A stretch of 64,000 bases of DNA from Ashinkailepas kermadecensis (Eukaryota > Arthropoda > Thecostraca > Neolepadidae). The stretch spans positions 651,001-715,000 of the forward strand of contig JAOTOM010005132.1 of the NCBI GenBank assembly GCA_034440615.1. Reading direction: 5' to 3'. Below are positions 46,793 through 57,544 of the stretch, in pieces. The notes beneath the pieces are model-generated. The model worked only from the letters and a program-made list of their open reading frames with translations, was not told the origin of the DNA and did no database searches. The translations under genes were made by a program, and so were the position numbers. The stretch's first letter is position 1. Every line of letters begins with the position of its first letter.

Positions 46793-49700
46793 GGAGGCCG
46801 GTCCCGCAGCGTCATGGGAACGTCAACTAACACGCTGGCGGGAACGTTGCGGATGCGAAGCGATCGACGGGCGGTTCGATTCGTTTGCCGCGAAACGTTT
46901 CTGCACGGATGTACGACCGTGGCACGAATGGCATCAGGGCATCAGTGATGTTGCACCTGAGCTGGGGAAATGTGAGCTCGCTGCGGCTCCCGTCAATTCC
47001 AGTGTCGTCTGGCCTAAGTCGCACAGTTCCATGGACAGTCTGCAAACACTCCGCCCATTTTCATATGTCGATTGAGCCGTCTTATCCCGATGCATTACTT
47101 ACTCGTTCACCTATTTCGTATTGCCATTACTGGAAGGCATGCGATTTTAATTCGCAAAATACATTTCTACCAAATGTCATTGTTTTATGTTGTTGATCAT
47201 ATCCCAGAACGATTGTGCTACACACAGCCACCTTGGGTACTTCATCTGACGGAAACTGCTCTGCACTAAATTATATCAAATAAGACTGCATAGCGTCAAC
47301 GTCCAATCGTGCAGACCTTGGGTGCTGTTGCAAGTTATTGTGCTCCATTGCACACATTTTGGCCGCTGACATGCGCCATCATGTTTCGGTGGCAAGCGAG
47401 GAAAGATAATAAATCCATAACAGCTGGACACGGAGTCGCCTGAGGACCACGACGTTGATAATTCAAAGCCCGAGTTTTTTTTATCAATACATGGTGTATT
47501 TCCAGCAGTTACTTCGATATCTCACAACTATAATGGAAACGTGGTACGAAACATGAGCAATCAATGTTGGTTGGTCTAGCGATCTTTGGTCCATGACGGT
47601 TTGTCTATCGATCGTTGGTCCATGGCGGTTGATCGGTGGTCGTTTAGTGATTTTTGCAAATCACCATGTGCATTGCACGAATCCAATATTTGCATAAAAA
47701 GCACGTTTCCTTAGACGACGAACAATCAACTCAGTCCTATCAGGCACATTCAATCCCAGCTTAAAAGATCATTCACATAACAAGTATCATTCACACGACA
47801 AATATCAACGAATCGTGCCAAATTTTCGTCTCGCAAGCAATAACATAAGGTCAATATTCATCTATGGTGAAAGATAAAACCGGTGACAATCGCTCGATCG
47901 GAGGCCTGAGTGGGAGGGATCACGGGAACGTCACAGTCGGTCACTAAAAAAGCCTCAAACACTATCGTTCAGCTCTACCTGAGCAAATGTAAATCATAGC
48001 ACTACCTACCGTATTGATGTTACGATGGACGGCTCAGTGTTTGTTCATACGTTATACGAGCGGTGGTCCGACGACAACACCACGGAGCATAGATCTACCG
48101 GAGCGGAAACTCCGCGGAAATCCCATACTAAGGAGCGACAGCTTGATTGCACCATTTAGCGGCAAAAGCAGTTTCAGATTTTAGCAGTCCTGTGCGGCGA
48201 GGGCCACTGATATGCGTTGTTGGAAGCGATGGAATCAGCGTAAAAGGCGGAAAATCACGTGGCGAATGAGACACAAAATTGTGAGACGTTATTTTGACAT
48301 TATCCTTATGACATTATGGTTGGCGTCGCCTAGTTTCCCGCATGCCACCAGGATAGGGAAGACTGAACGATTTTTAAGCGAATTCATTATATGCAGCGCC
48401 ATGGTCATTGAGCTTATGCTACATTGTTCGACGATAAAGGGGCATGTCCCCTTTGCCGGCGCCCCTGTGAACTATGTGGGAAGACTTGGCTTAAAAAAAG
48501 CTACCGTCACAAGTCAAAATCGCGCTGCCCCTAGTGCTTCCTGCCCAATATTTATGGATTGTGGGTGAGGCATTAGGTGTCGATGTCTATGCTTTTGAGA
48601 AGACCTGCACTCCGCAATCTTCCGTTTGGCCCAAAGTTGCTTTGAGTGTCGTCAATATTTAAAATTAATGTAGATTCTAATGTAGTTTTCCCGCCCGAGT
48701 TCAAGCCTGGCAAGAGGAGTTGATGTGCAGATGAGATACTATATCCTAAGAGTATTATTTTCTTATCAAAACCGGACGACTATAAATATGTAGGGTTGTC
48801 TAACTACCTGCTTCCCGACGCGCAAACCCATAAATTGAGCCCGGTGTACCCTCGACGTCCCACCATTCTGGGTCAAATGGGAAGCGATGGAAAGAGAAGT
48901 ATGGACGCTTTGCCTTCTAGTTTGAACATTCAATGTCATCACACCACTAACTGTGATGCTTCTTTTCAATCGGCTACATGGTTCGCAGTTACTTCTTCAT
49001 AAAATTGAATATAAAGTGCAATTTGTTTTTTACTCCACAAAAGTGCACCATACAATGTTGAGCGATGTTTGTCTTCTGTACAGTAGTAGTGTCTGCGACT
49101 GAAGGACTGTGGGTGTGCGACAATGCGCACAGACTGGTAGGCTAAATCAGCAGAGATTCCACTCCGATAAATATATACTCCGTGGCACAACTTGGAGTCA
49201 ATAGTTCTGCCATGGCTACTGAAGTAAAATGTTGCCTACGAACTAACAGGTGGCACTTTCACATACTAGTCACCTACTTAAAAAGGGCTAGGTGCTAGCA
49301 ATGAGCCAAGAGTACATAATAGAACACATGGGAGCTTCACAGCAAACACACAAATCGGTACCTCCAATCAAGCGCGTAAACATCAGCTCGCCGTGGCGCG
49401 TAAAACCCAGTCAGTGCGTCGGAACATAGAGATCGACCACACCATCATCAGCGCCATCTTTCCTGGAGCATCTTCTGGCCGAGACTCATCACAGTTGCAA
49501 ACCACAGTTTAGTCAGCCCTCGCAACTTCACGTTTTCGACGTCCCAAGCCCTCGCAACGCCATCTGTTCCAGCACGTCTACTCGGCATCGAAGGCCTCAG
49601 CAGCACCATCTATTCGGCTTGGAATCCAGGGTTCTCCAGGCCGCCGGTAGGCGGTGCCAGGTCGCCATCCATCTCGTCGGCTGCGGTGCCGTCTGAAGCC

Positions 49701-49828
49701 GTGAACAGACAATGGATGATAACTTTGCCTCTGTTTTCCTTCAGTACGGGGATGATGTGGTGTGCGTGTGCTGAAGAGCTCATGGCACAGAATTCAATCT
49801 TTCCCTTATGGATTCAACCGACAAAGAA
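46793..49828. other. Downstream flank and intergenic sequence
   Basis: There is a short duplication of GATC(T/G)TTGGTCCATG(A/G)CGGTT at 47580-47640. No other gene, RNA or array was recognised in about 3 kb. Confidence 0.4.
47408..47413 (+). promoter_or_regulatory. AATAAA, candidate poly(A) signal of the coiled-coil gene
   Basis: An AATAAA hexamer 616 bp after the stop of exon D. Plausible, but not distinguishable from chance. Confidence 0.3.
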
Positions 49829-49831
49829 GAA

Positions 49832-49925
49832 CCTTGGGTTATTTTACGACGCACTGGGCTAGTTTGATGTGCAGATTTGTGGCTATCTCACGCCGGGTGT
49901 TCTCACGTCGACGCTGAGTGCAACG
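49832..49925 (-). mobile_element. Old partial copy of the tRNA-derived SINE
   Basis: On the minus strand it carries CGGCGTGAGATAGCC and a tail GCGTCGTAAAATAACCCAA, matching the body and 3' end of the intact copies at 50055-50196 and 60664-60820. The tRNA-like head is missing or unrecognisable. Confidence 0.5.
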
Positions 49926-50054
49926 AAAAGCCCTGGGCAGAATTAGCATGCAATCTGATGACACAAATTGGCTTTTACAGTGGTCAGAGAAGGACCGACA
50001 TCCACGCCGGAAGTTCCCAATATCGGCAATCATAATCATGCGCGCCATTAATGT

Positions 50055-50196
50055 TGGTTTGGTTATTGGTTTTACGACACGCGTCGCCAATCTCTCACGC
50101 CGATTGGTCGCGGGCGAAGAGTTGCGACAGGTGAGACTCGAACCCACAATCTTTCGATTGTGAGACGAGCATCTTACCCCTAGACCACTCGTCCCC
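50055..50196 (-). mobile_element. tRNA-derived SINE, full length, 13 bp target duplication
   Basis: The 142 bp body is flanked by GCGCCATTAATGT at 50042-50054 and 50197-50209. Read 3' to 5' on the plus strand, the head begins GGGGACGAGTGGTCTAGGGG (pol III A box) and contains GTGGGTTCGAGTC (B box). The unique body contains CGCCCGCGACCAATCGGCG and the 3' end is TCGTAAAACCAATAACC. The layout (tRNA head, body, short tail, duplication longer than 10 bp) is that of a SINE mobilised by LINE machinery. The D and anticodon region resembles tRNA-Val(CAC), but that parentage is tentative. Confidence 0.88.
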
Positions 50197-50209
50197 GCGC
50201 CATTAATGT

Positions 50210-50880
50210 CATTCTACCACATATTGGCACTTGCACATTTCCCAAGGCCAGACATTGCTGCACCATCCAGTATATCCGTTCCATTAGAACAAAGGGCGAC
50301 GCATCATGACCTGGCATATCCAGACTATCCTGCGAATATATGTGAACAAAGTGTAAATTAGTCGGAGTCCCATTCAACTGCGAAGCAGAAGCCTAATCAT
50401 GGTACAAGCGGAATCGCTCCTGCCAAGTGGACTCCTTCTACCGTTCCAACACTCACCATCCTTCATCTTTCCGATTGCGTATTCTTCACTACCTTCAGGT
50501 GCCTTGTATAATATCCATGCCAGGTTATACAAAATAATTGATGCTATCTTCCAGATTACTGTAGCTCCAAGCAGATACCTGAAACAACAACAATGTTAGA
50601 CTACATGGTTGTTGCCAGGTCATGTCAAATCCAAATGATTATGATTGCAGAAACAAATTGATTCAGCCAATGGATCATTGGAAGTGATCCAGCGCAGTCA
50701 AAATAGACAAATGAAAAATGGCATCCATCTACTGCTAACTTGTCAAATATACGGAGCCTCACTCCCGCACACCGAGGTTAATCATGTGGCAATACATACC
50801 TGAAAAAATTGCAAGCGCATTACAACATGTTAGAACGCAAGAGTACATTCTAATTAGCTTTCTAAACCAGATTACAGAAA
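50210..50880. other. Unique sequence
   Basis: No gene or repeat was recognised. Confidence 0.35.
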
Positions 50881-50887
50881 GAGGCGG

Positions 50888-51060
50888 GGTGACATGAGGT
50901 GCCACTGTGATAACAGACAGCCTAAAACGCAGTTGGCATGAGCTGCCACTTTGTCACGAGACAACCTAAAACACAAGTGGCATGAGGTGCCACTTTGATA
51001 CGAGACAGCCTAAAATACATGTGGCATGAGGTACCACGCTGATACGAGACAGCCTAATAC
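50888..51060. repeat. About 52 bp tandem repeat, four copies, overlapping the OATP stop codon
   Basis: The unit is GGCATGAGGTGCCACTTTGA, then TACGAGACAGCCTAAAA and about 15 variable bases. The last copy supplies the TAG (51054-51056) that ends the final recognised OATP exon. The same TTAG lies in the other units. Confidence 0.9.
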
Positions 51061-51315
51061 GCGATCATCTCGGCCCGTGACCATCGCTCGTCTCCCCAGT
51101 GAACGTAGTACTTGTAAGCCAGCTCAACCGACCTGCTCATCCACCAGTTGTCGTAGACGATACAGGCGCCGGGGCCGTTACAGGGACTGAGCCAGCGCAC
51201 GCAGGACCTGTCGATCAGCGATCCGTAGATGATGGGGCCCGGGATGGTGCCCACCACTCGCAGCAGTGTTGTCGAGATGCCCATGGCCAGTGACCTCTGC
51301 CGGGGCGCCACCGAC
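51054..51315 (-). CDS. SLCO/OATP transporter, fifth recognised exon (TM11 region)
   Basis: Read from 51315 downward. The acceptor GGCGTACAG ends at 51316 and the start phase is 2, completing an Arg codon with the previous exon. The product SVAPRQRSLAMGISTTLLR, then VVGTIPGPIIYGSLID and the Cys-containing CNGPGACIVYDNWW, matches the highly conserved OATP block 'R.V....RS.A.G....L.R..G.IP.PI.FG...D..C..W...C...G.C..YD'. The frame closes at TAG 51054-51056, inside a minisatellite copy, before any obvious TM12. Either the protein is unusually short, or splicing uses a donor such as AGCAG|GTCGGT (about 51137) to a further exon not identified. Confidence 0.85.
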
Positions 51316-51639
51316 CTGTACGCCGTGCGCAGGGTCAGTGACTGACATCGTGGCCACAAGCAAGGGCGTGCGCTCCAGTCGGTACACGAGGTCACTGTGA
51401 AAGGCCGGAGGCTAGCAACAAGGATCTCTGTCAACGGTGGAGACTGATCAGATACTTGAACGCGTCCACAGTATTCAGAAAGCATCACGACACAGAATCT
51501 TTCCAGAAGAATCTGTCAAGAGATCGGCAGCCTCTGCTGCATTGCTGGCCTCTGCTAGAGGTCAGCAACAGAGGAAGCGATCATCGGCATCATCAGTGCC
51601 GATCAGCGCCTAGTTCGTTAGCACATTGTCGTGGTCGGT

Positions 51640-52075
51640 ATCAGGACAACATCAGAGGACTGTGATCAGCATCAGAGGCAGCGTCAGAGGAATCGGGGTC
51701 AGCATAAGGAGCAATATCAGAGGAATCGGGGTCAGCATTAGGACCAATGTCAGGAATCGGAGCCAGTATCAGGAGCAGTATCCGAGGAGTCGGAGTCAGT
51801 ATTAGGAGCAATATCAGAGGAATATGGGTCATTGTCAGGAGCAGAATCAGAGGAATCGGTGTCAGCATCAGAAGTTCAGATGAATCGAGGTCAGTATCAA
51901 CAGTATCAGGAATCGAAGTCAGTATCAGAAGTAATATCAGAGGAGTCGGGGTCAGCATTAGGAGCAGTACCAGCATTAGGAGTCGGGATCAGCATTAGGA
52001 GTAGCATCAGAGAAGTTGGAGTCAGTATTAGGAGAAACATTAGAGATAAATCAATTCAGAGAAGTCGGGGATAAG
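51640..52075. repeat. About 30-33 bp minisatellite, AGAGGAATCGGGGTCAGTAT type
   Basis: AGGAGCA(A/G)TATCAGAGGA and GTC(G)GGGTCAG(C/T)ATTAGG alternate over about 435 bp with many single-base variants. The frames read as Ser-Ile-Arg repeats on the plus strand and are not coding. Confidence 0.88.
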
Positions 52076-52249
52076 GGTTGAACATCACAAATCGAACACA
52101 TGCATGTCGGAGACGCTGATGTGACATAAAAGTACGCGGTCATCGCCATTCACCAGCAACCGGTACCAGGCAGTAAGCGGCAGTGTCATGACAGGTGTAT
52201 GCCAAAGGTCGAGGTGCAGAGAAAATGGTCGGGGTTTCCCGACCGGAGC

Positions 52250-52336
52250 CTTGACGCAGCGTATGTGGCCGCGACCAGTGACGCCGCGAGCCGTGACGCA
52301 GCATATGTGGCCGCGACCAGTGACGCCGCATGCTCG
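52250..52336. repeat. About 44 bp duplication next to an OATP donor
   Basis: TGACGCAGC(G/A)TATGTGGCCG followed by CGACCAGTGACGCCGC occurs twice, ending about 12 bp from the exon end at 52348. Confidence 0.85.
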
Positions 52337-52347
52337 GTGATAAGTAC

Positions 52348-52514
52348 CTGACAATAGCCGTCGAGCTGGGAGAGGTGCCAACGAACAGCGAAAAGGCGCC
52401 CACCGTCTGCAGAATCACGATCAGGGGCAGGTACGAACACGCACTCTTGCAGCGACCACGGTGCCGTGGCTTCGGCTCCGGAACGTCAGAGACACAGCGA
52501 CACTCGGCTCCGTC
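52348..52514 (-). CDS. SLCO/OATP transporter, fourth recognised exon (end of Kazal loop, TM10)
   Basis: Read from 52514 downward. The acceptor CGGTTGTAG ends at 52515 (phase 0) and the donor GTCAG|GTACTT starts at 52347 (phase 2). It encodes DGAECRCVSDV, HRGRCKSACSYL (the C-x-C and G-x-C-x3-C pairs typical of the OATP loop 9/10), then the hydrophobic PLIVILQTVGAFSLFV, taken as TM10, and GTSPSSTAIV. It ends in two bases of an Arg codon completed by the next exon. Four cysteines complement the six in the preceding exon. Confidence 0.88.
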
Positions 52515-52544
52515 CTACAACCGGAGCACCGTGGTTAGGACATC

Positions 52545-52640
52545 CGGGTCAGGTCACCGAGGTCAGGTCACCCAGATCATGTCACCGAGGTCAGGTCACC
52601 GGGGTCAGATCGCATGGGACAGATAACCGGGGTCAGGTGA
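52545..52640. repeat. GGTCAGGTCACC-type short tandem repeat
   Basis: About eight imperfect units of 10-12 bp (CCGAGGTCAGGTCA, CCGGGGTCAGATC), starting about 30 bp from the acceptor of the OATP exon at 52348-52514. Confidence 0.85.
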
Positions 52641-53690
52641 CTGAACCCGACCTCAGCGACATCAGGCACATTATTAGGCACCCCACGACGGCATCAGTCA
52701 CATTATGCTTAAGTGATGCTGGAGGATCAGCAAACAAAAACAGAAGTCATTATGTCAAACTATTCGCACAAGAGCTGAATGTTCACGTATCATCCAATGT
52801 CTAAATGTTAATACGTCAGAATGTCCAAAATCTGCATCTTTTCCGCATAAACCAACGGGGGAGCGTAAGCTTTATCGACATTGTTAGAAATGCAAATTCT
52901 GAGCAAAAAAGGCACAAACTCCTACAAGATGGCATTTCCTTTCTGTATTTCTTGTGGTCCTCAGAAATTCACATTCTGCATGTTAATTTTTTCCCAGGGG
53001 ACAAATTCTTGAAAAGGGAACCAAATGTAAACAAAGAGCGCCATTGCAAAACCTCTTAATTTTAGTATCTCAATTATCATGCTGACCACCTTTTCCCTCC
53101 TCGCTCATCATTCTTTTCCATGGTCCTCCCTTTTCGTAAACGTTCATGCGCCTATGTGTGCAATGGCGTATCCAACATTACTTTGGGGGGGGGGGAGATG
53201 GCGACGCCAGAAGGGTGTCTTCCTTTCCGTCGGGGTGCAGTCCACCCAGGTGCCTATGGCAATTCTCCAAGGCATAACTCTTGAAGGGCAAATCCTACAA
53301 TGGCTAGCATGCCCTCTGCAGCCTGGATGGGTGACCAACCAAACTCCTTTCTGTTAACTTATGTTTGTAGCCTCCTTCTGAAACAGATTGCATCAGAATG
53401 CGACGGTTGAACGCCTTTGTCGATCAAGCTAAACATCCTTCGCTGGCTTATGTGGTAAAGTAAACAAATTTCGGGCCATGTGACGCTTGAACAACATAAA
53501 GCTGGAACATTCTGTTGTGGTATACCGCTACGCGACAAAGGCCAACAGCCAAGAACCCTGGGGTGCGATAGAATGCCCAAACTTCAAAAACCCCAAAAAA
53601 AAAAACAGAGCGACCAATGGGACGTGAGGAGGTTTTGGACATTCTGCTGCATTTTACATTTTGGTCCTTGAACATTCTGTCACAGCCCAG
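52641..53690. other. OATP intron, mostly unique
   Basis: A string CAATGGCGTATCCAAC at about 53160 followed by a poly-G run looks like a hAT-type end, but no partner was found. Confidence 0.4.
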
Positions 53691-53741
53691 TGTTTTGGCT
53701 GTTGGAATTCTAACGTTTTCAGAGTGTAAAGGGGGTATGTG

Positions 53742-53850
53742 AGATTGTGGGTTCGAATCTCACCTGTCGCTACTCTTCGCCCGCGACCAATGGCTGAGAG
53801 TTTCGACGCTATATCAACGGTCGACGTGTCGTAAAACCAATAACCAACCA
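53742..53850 (+). mobile_element. tRNA-derived SINE, copy with diverged head
   Basis: From GTGGGTTCGAATCTCACC (B box) through CTTCGCCCGCGACCAATGG and GGTCGACGTGTCGTAAAACC to AATAACCAACC it matches the intact copy at 60664. The expected A-box region upstream (53690-53742) is unrecognisable, so the copy is 5' degraded or recombined. Confidence 0.75.
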
Positions 53851-54039
53851 ACAGAGCCTGTAAAAGCTTGTCCCAACGTTTTCTGCAGAGAGAAAGTCGC
53901 CACTGTGGAGAGCTAACTGCATCTGCCAGGATGTAGCACAATTCCGAGTGAAGCACTTTATACTTCGAGGGTAGGTCCAGCGCGACCACCGACTACACCT
54001 CTGGTCTTGGTTCCGGTGTTTCCGGGGTGGGGGAGGGGT

Positions 54040-54180
54040 GAGGGGCAGCGACAACAGTGACACGTATACGGACCGTGATCACGCCACTCGCCTTCGCTCC
54101 GGAGTGGAGAATAAGGGCAGCGACACGTTTTCGGATCCCGACCACACCACTCGCCTTGGCTCCGGGGTGGAGGGTGACGG
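54040..54180. repeat. About 67 bp direct duplication
   Basis: GGCAGCGACA(A/C)...CGGA(C/T)C(G/C)(T/C)GA(T/C)CAC and CACTCGCCTT(C/G)GCTCCGG(A/G)GTGGAG occur twice. Confidence 0.8.
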
Positions 54181-54223
54181 GCGTGCCTGTGTCACTGTTG
54201 TCACTACAGCAGTGACACATGTA

Positions 54224-54345
54224 TGCGGAACGTCCCGAGCCGGTTGTGGGTTCTCAGAGTCGGTGCGGAACGTCCCGAGCCGGTTGTGGGTTCTCAGAGT
54301 CGGTGCGGAACGTCCCGAGCCGGTTGTGGGTTCTCAGAGTCGGTG
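54224..54345. repeat. 40 bp tandem repeat, three copies
   Basis: CGGAACGTCCCGAGC landmarks at 54226, 54266 and 54306 give exactly 40 bp. The copies are identical, so the expansion is recent. Confidence 0.97.
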
Positions 54346-54711
54346 CCAAAGCCAGGTCGGTCGGTGAACACTGGCTGAGTAAAGATACACTTCTCGGGAA
54401 CAGCGAAGTGTTCAAACACAGCGCTTGGTGTGGAGAATGACCAGAAAGTAAGTCGAAGAATGGGACATTCCTCAGGCTTGAATTATTGGCATTATGAACA
54501 GACGTAAGACGAACGATCGTCCTTGCACTTAGCGGTTAGCACGAGTGAAGGACTGATAGGATAAGAATACTGATAAGATCACGAAGCTACACCCTTGGTC
54601 GTGTTATCGTTAACCACGTGTTGCTGGACACTGGCCAGCACCGCTACACTGCCGACCGCGTTGTCGTAACACCACCACCATCCACCTTGGAGTCAAGGGG
54701 CAGCTCTATCG

Positions 54712-54855
54712 CCACTGACTGCGACATCACTGGACAGCGCCGTCGCCACTGACCGCGACATCACTGGACAGCGCCGTTGTCACTGACCGCGACATCACTG
54801 GACAGCGCCGTTGTCATTGACCGCGACATCACTGGACAGCGCCGTCGCCACTGAC
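54712..54855. repeat. 34 bp tandem repeat of an OATP splice-donor region
   Basis: The unit GCCGTTGTCACTGACCGCGA plus CATCACTGGACAGC repeats about four times and touches the donor of the exon at 54856-55024. On the minus strand each unit carries TCGCGGTCAGTG, nearly the same as the true donor CACGGTCAGTG. Confidence 0.93.
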
Positions 54856-55024
54856 CGTGACGTTTGCACTGGAGCAGCCAGCGTGGCAGGGAGAGTAGTA
54901 GGTGATCCCGTCTGTGCCGCAGAAGGGTTCGAACTCTCTCTGTTCACAGCCGCAGCCGAGATTGCACTGGTGGTCGAGTCCGTCCGAATCGATGCCAGCC
55001 GACCAACCTGGGTCGGCCGCCGAC
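54856..55024 (-). CDS. SLCO/OATP transporter, third recognised exon (Kazal-like loop)
   Basis: Read from 55024 downward. The acceptor GTTCCACGTTAG ends at 55025 (phase 2) and the donor GTCACG|GTCAGTGG starts at 54855 (phase 0). It encodes SAADPGWSAGIDSDGLDHQ, then CNLGCGCEQREFEPFCG, TDGITYYSPCHAGC and SSANVT. This is the extracellular loop 9/10 signature of OATPs, with six cysteines and the diagnostic Y-x-SPCHAGC. NVT is a potential N-glycosylation site. The exon would otherwise be missed because another frame on the same strand is longer. Confidence 0.92.
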
Positions 55025-55568
55025 CTAACGTGGAACGGGGCAGGTCAGCAGTCAGTGGCAGGTCAGCGGCAGACCACAGGTACGGCACACCACATTCGCC
55101 ACCGACAGAGCACAAACAGGCCAACTAATGGCCATGGTAAGCGCAGAAGAATGAGTTTATTCACTCGAGCGGGGCACCTATCTCTCGTCTATATCACCAT
55201 CATGCACAGTCGTTCCCCAAAATATGGATTTACCACCCTCTTGCTCGACTGATTCCGATTTTCGATAATTGTAATATCACTTTACGCCTCGTTGTCTCTC
55301 ACTCAAATGTCACAACACTGGAATCACCCTCCTGTTTGCCTCGTGCGAAGCGCCATTTTTCGCTTCTTCCCACTGGAAACCTTGTCTAATGGTTTAAGTT
55401 CATAATCATTTCCGATTCGATTCAAATTATCTTGTTTCAGACAGAAGAAAAACCAACTTGCGGCACCAGGGTCAAACGGTGTGAGGTACGCCTTCAAATG
55501 GCTCACTATAATATGCTATTAATTGTGAACAGTGACTCATCCGTGGGAGGAGGGGCAGCTGGAGCGGC
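55025..55568. other. OATP intron, unique
   Basis: No further exon, repeat or RNA was recognised. Confidence 0.35.
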
Positions 55569-55576
55569 TACCAGGG

Positions 55577-55797
55577 CAGGAATGTAACTTTGTATATGCT
55601 AAGGGGCCACTCGCCCCACAATCATTGATCTGGCTCCCTCAATCATCAATCCCCCCCCCCCCACTAATGAGGCTGAAGCTTAATCATTGGGCCCATGGAC
55701 GTACACTAGATACCAATGGCTTTCGGGGCAGTTTTGGGCATCACAAACGTCATTTACCCCTCCCCCCCCCAACTATCTTCATAAAGCAACACCAATG
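55577..55797 (-). mobile_element. hAT-like MITE, short family, copy 7 (longer variant)
   Basis: A 221 bp element inverted relative to 43584-43810. Its plus-strand left end is CAGGAATGTAACTTTG and the right end read inward is CATTGGTGTTGCTTTATGA. The flanks TACCAGGG (55569-55576) and CACCAAGG (55798-55805) agree at 6 of 8. It carries two poly-C runs. Confidence 0.75.
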
Positions 55798-55805
55798 CAC
55801 CAAGG

Positions 55806-57140
55806 CCTGTTGTAGTATGTTGACTGCGGACCGCGGCCAAATCCGCAATCATGCCACCCCCCTCTCAGTAGTTGCATTTCCCATTGCTTAGTCACCACCC
55901 GCATAGGCGAGCAAGGCCGATGCCACCATGCTCAGGTCTTTCGGTGATGATGAGAAATCGCGAGTGCGCAGCGTCCTGATATTTTTGTAGCTTACACAAT
56001 CTTGGCAATCTTTTGCGATGTCACTTCAGGTCACTAATCTGTGGGGTCAAACGTAGGAGAGCCTTCTACCAGATTTTGATAGGATTGTGGTTTCTCACGA
56101 TTTGTTTCCACTCAGAATGCACACAGGTAATCTAGTTTTCGTATGCCATGATGGATGTCGACTGACCGAATGCGATGATCTAAGCTGAACACATGTTCAA
56201 GGTCGTCAGAGGTGCCCATGGGGGACGCGTCCTCCTGTCCCCCGCCGTGGCGATGCCCATGCAAGCCTGCCACCAGCGGGGTGATGTCGTTTGCGCGCCA
56301 GCGCGCCTCTGATTAGCCCAGTGTGTGCGAGTGTGCGTGGGTGCTACTTTCGCACGTTCCAATCGTGAGCATGAGAAGAACGTTTGGCTGCCATATGTCA
56401 GGAGATGCATGCTCGCTTTCCGTACTAAGTGTGAAGCCATGGATGGAGTGATAGTGTTTATGGGTGGTGCGTGAGCACCGCCTCAGTTTACTCAATCACC
56501 ACCCAGAGTTCTAAATTAGCATTACCGACTGCTATGTTGATAATAGAAAAGGCATTGCCTGAAAACACTGTAACTGTAAACTACCACCTATATTTAATGG
56601 AAATTTGCACTAACGTGCGAAACGTATCTTCAGAACTGAAACTGTGGGCCAGTGAACTGGCATGATGCAGAATGAAGATCTAAAATCTTTCACTGCGAGC
56701 ATGCTACTTACGCTTGTATTTGCTTGCACAACGCAAAAGCCCAAATGTTTCAGCCATAGCCCTGATTAAATTCTGCATTTCGGCATAGTTATTGGAATTC
56801 ATATGTTAGGAACGCAATCGGCACGGAAACCAGACAATGTGAAAAAGCTGGTATGGCAAATCAAGTTCTTTCATCAAAAATTGAGGATGAATAAATGTAG
56901 TCTAAAACTATCATCCAACAATATGCAGCGATACGTAGTCAGTTAGTTATTTGGGCTTTAGGACGCATCGACCATGTTGATCATATAGCAGCGATATGTA
57001 GTCATGCACTCCAACGCGCCAGCCATCCTCTTACGCTGCATGGGCGATGAGAGATGTGAGAAGGGGCTGCAACAGCCACAACACCTCCTGGAGCCGTCTA
57101 ATTTCATCCCCAGCTGACCGATCGTCTCCCGGTGCACCGC
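55806..57140. other. OATP intron, unique
   Basis: No additional feature was recognised. Confidence 0.35.
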
Positions 57141-57144
57141 ATCT

Positions 57145-57300
57145 CCCCCGAGCCACCCAATCTCCTACCGAGCCACCCAATCTCCTACCGAGCCACCCAG
57201 TCTCGTTCCGAGCCACCCAATCTCCTACCTAGCCACCCAGTCTCCTCCCGAGACACCCAGTCTTCTCCCGAGCCACCCAATCTCCTCCCGAAGCCACCCG
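57145..57300. repeat. 20 bp minisatellite, about eight copies
   Basis: The unit is CCGAGCCACCCAATCTCCTA with minor changes (GTCTC, TCTTC). It ends about 40 bp from the donor of the OATP exon at 57343-57538. Confidence 0.95.
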
Positions 57301-57342
57301 CCCTGCTCTCCTGGAGTCGTTCGTCCCTTTCAACCAACTCAC

Positions 57343-57538
57343 GCGTTTCCGTAGGGCACGTTGATGCCGGCGAACGGCACGTCCGGACAGCTGGCAAAGT
57401 ACATGAAGGTGGAGAGGAGCGAAACGACTGAGAAGCAGGCAATTAGCTTGATCATACCGACGCAGCGCAGCTGGAATCGCTTGACCAGGTAGCCACCGAG
57501 CACGGTACCTGTGGCACCGCCGATCAGTGCTGCCACTC
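57343..57538 (-). CDS. SLCO/OATP transporter, second recognised exon (TM8-TM9)
   Basis: Read from 57538 downward. The acceptor CCCCCTCCACAG ends at 57539 (phase 1) and the donor AACGC|GTGAGT starts at 57342 (phase 2). It encodes GVAALIGGATGTVLGGYLV (glycine-rich TM8), then KRFQLRCVGMIKL, CFSVVSLLSTFMYFA (TM9) and SCPDVPFAGINVPYG. The latter carries the first cysteine of the extracellular loop and the C-x3-P-x-AG pattern seen in OATPs. Both flanks are minisatellites. Confidence 0.92.
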
Positions 57539-57544
57539 CTGTGG

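Noticed and set aside
54795..55128. 105-110-codon frames on both strands over the Kazal exon
   Set aside because: The real coding frame is the third one on the minus strand, shown by the cysteine pattern and matching splice phases.
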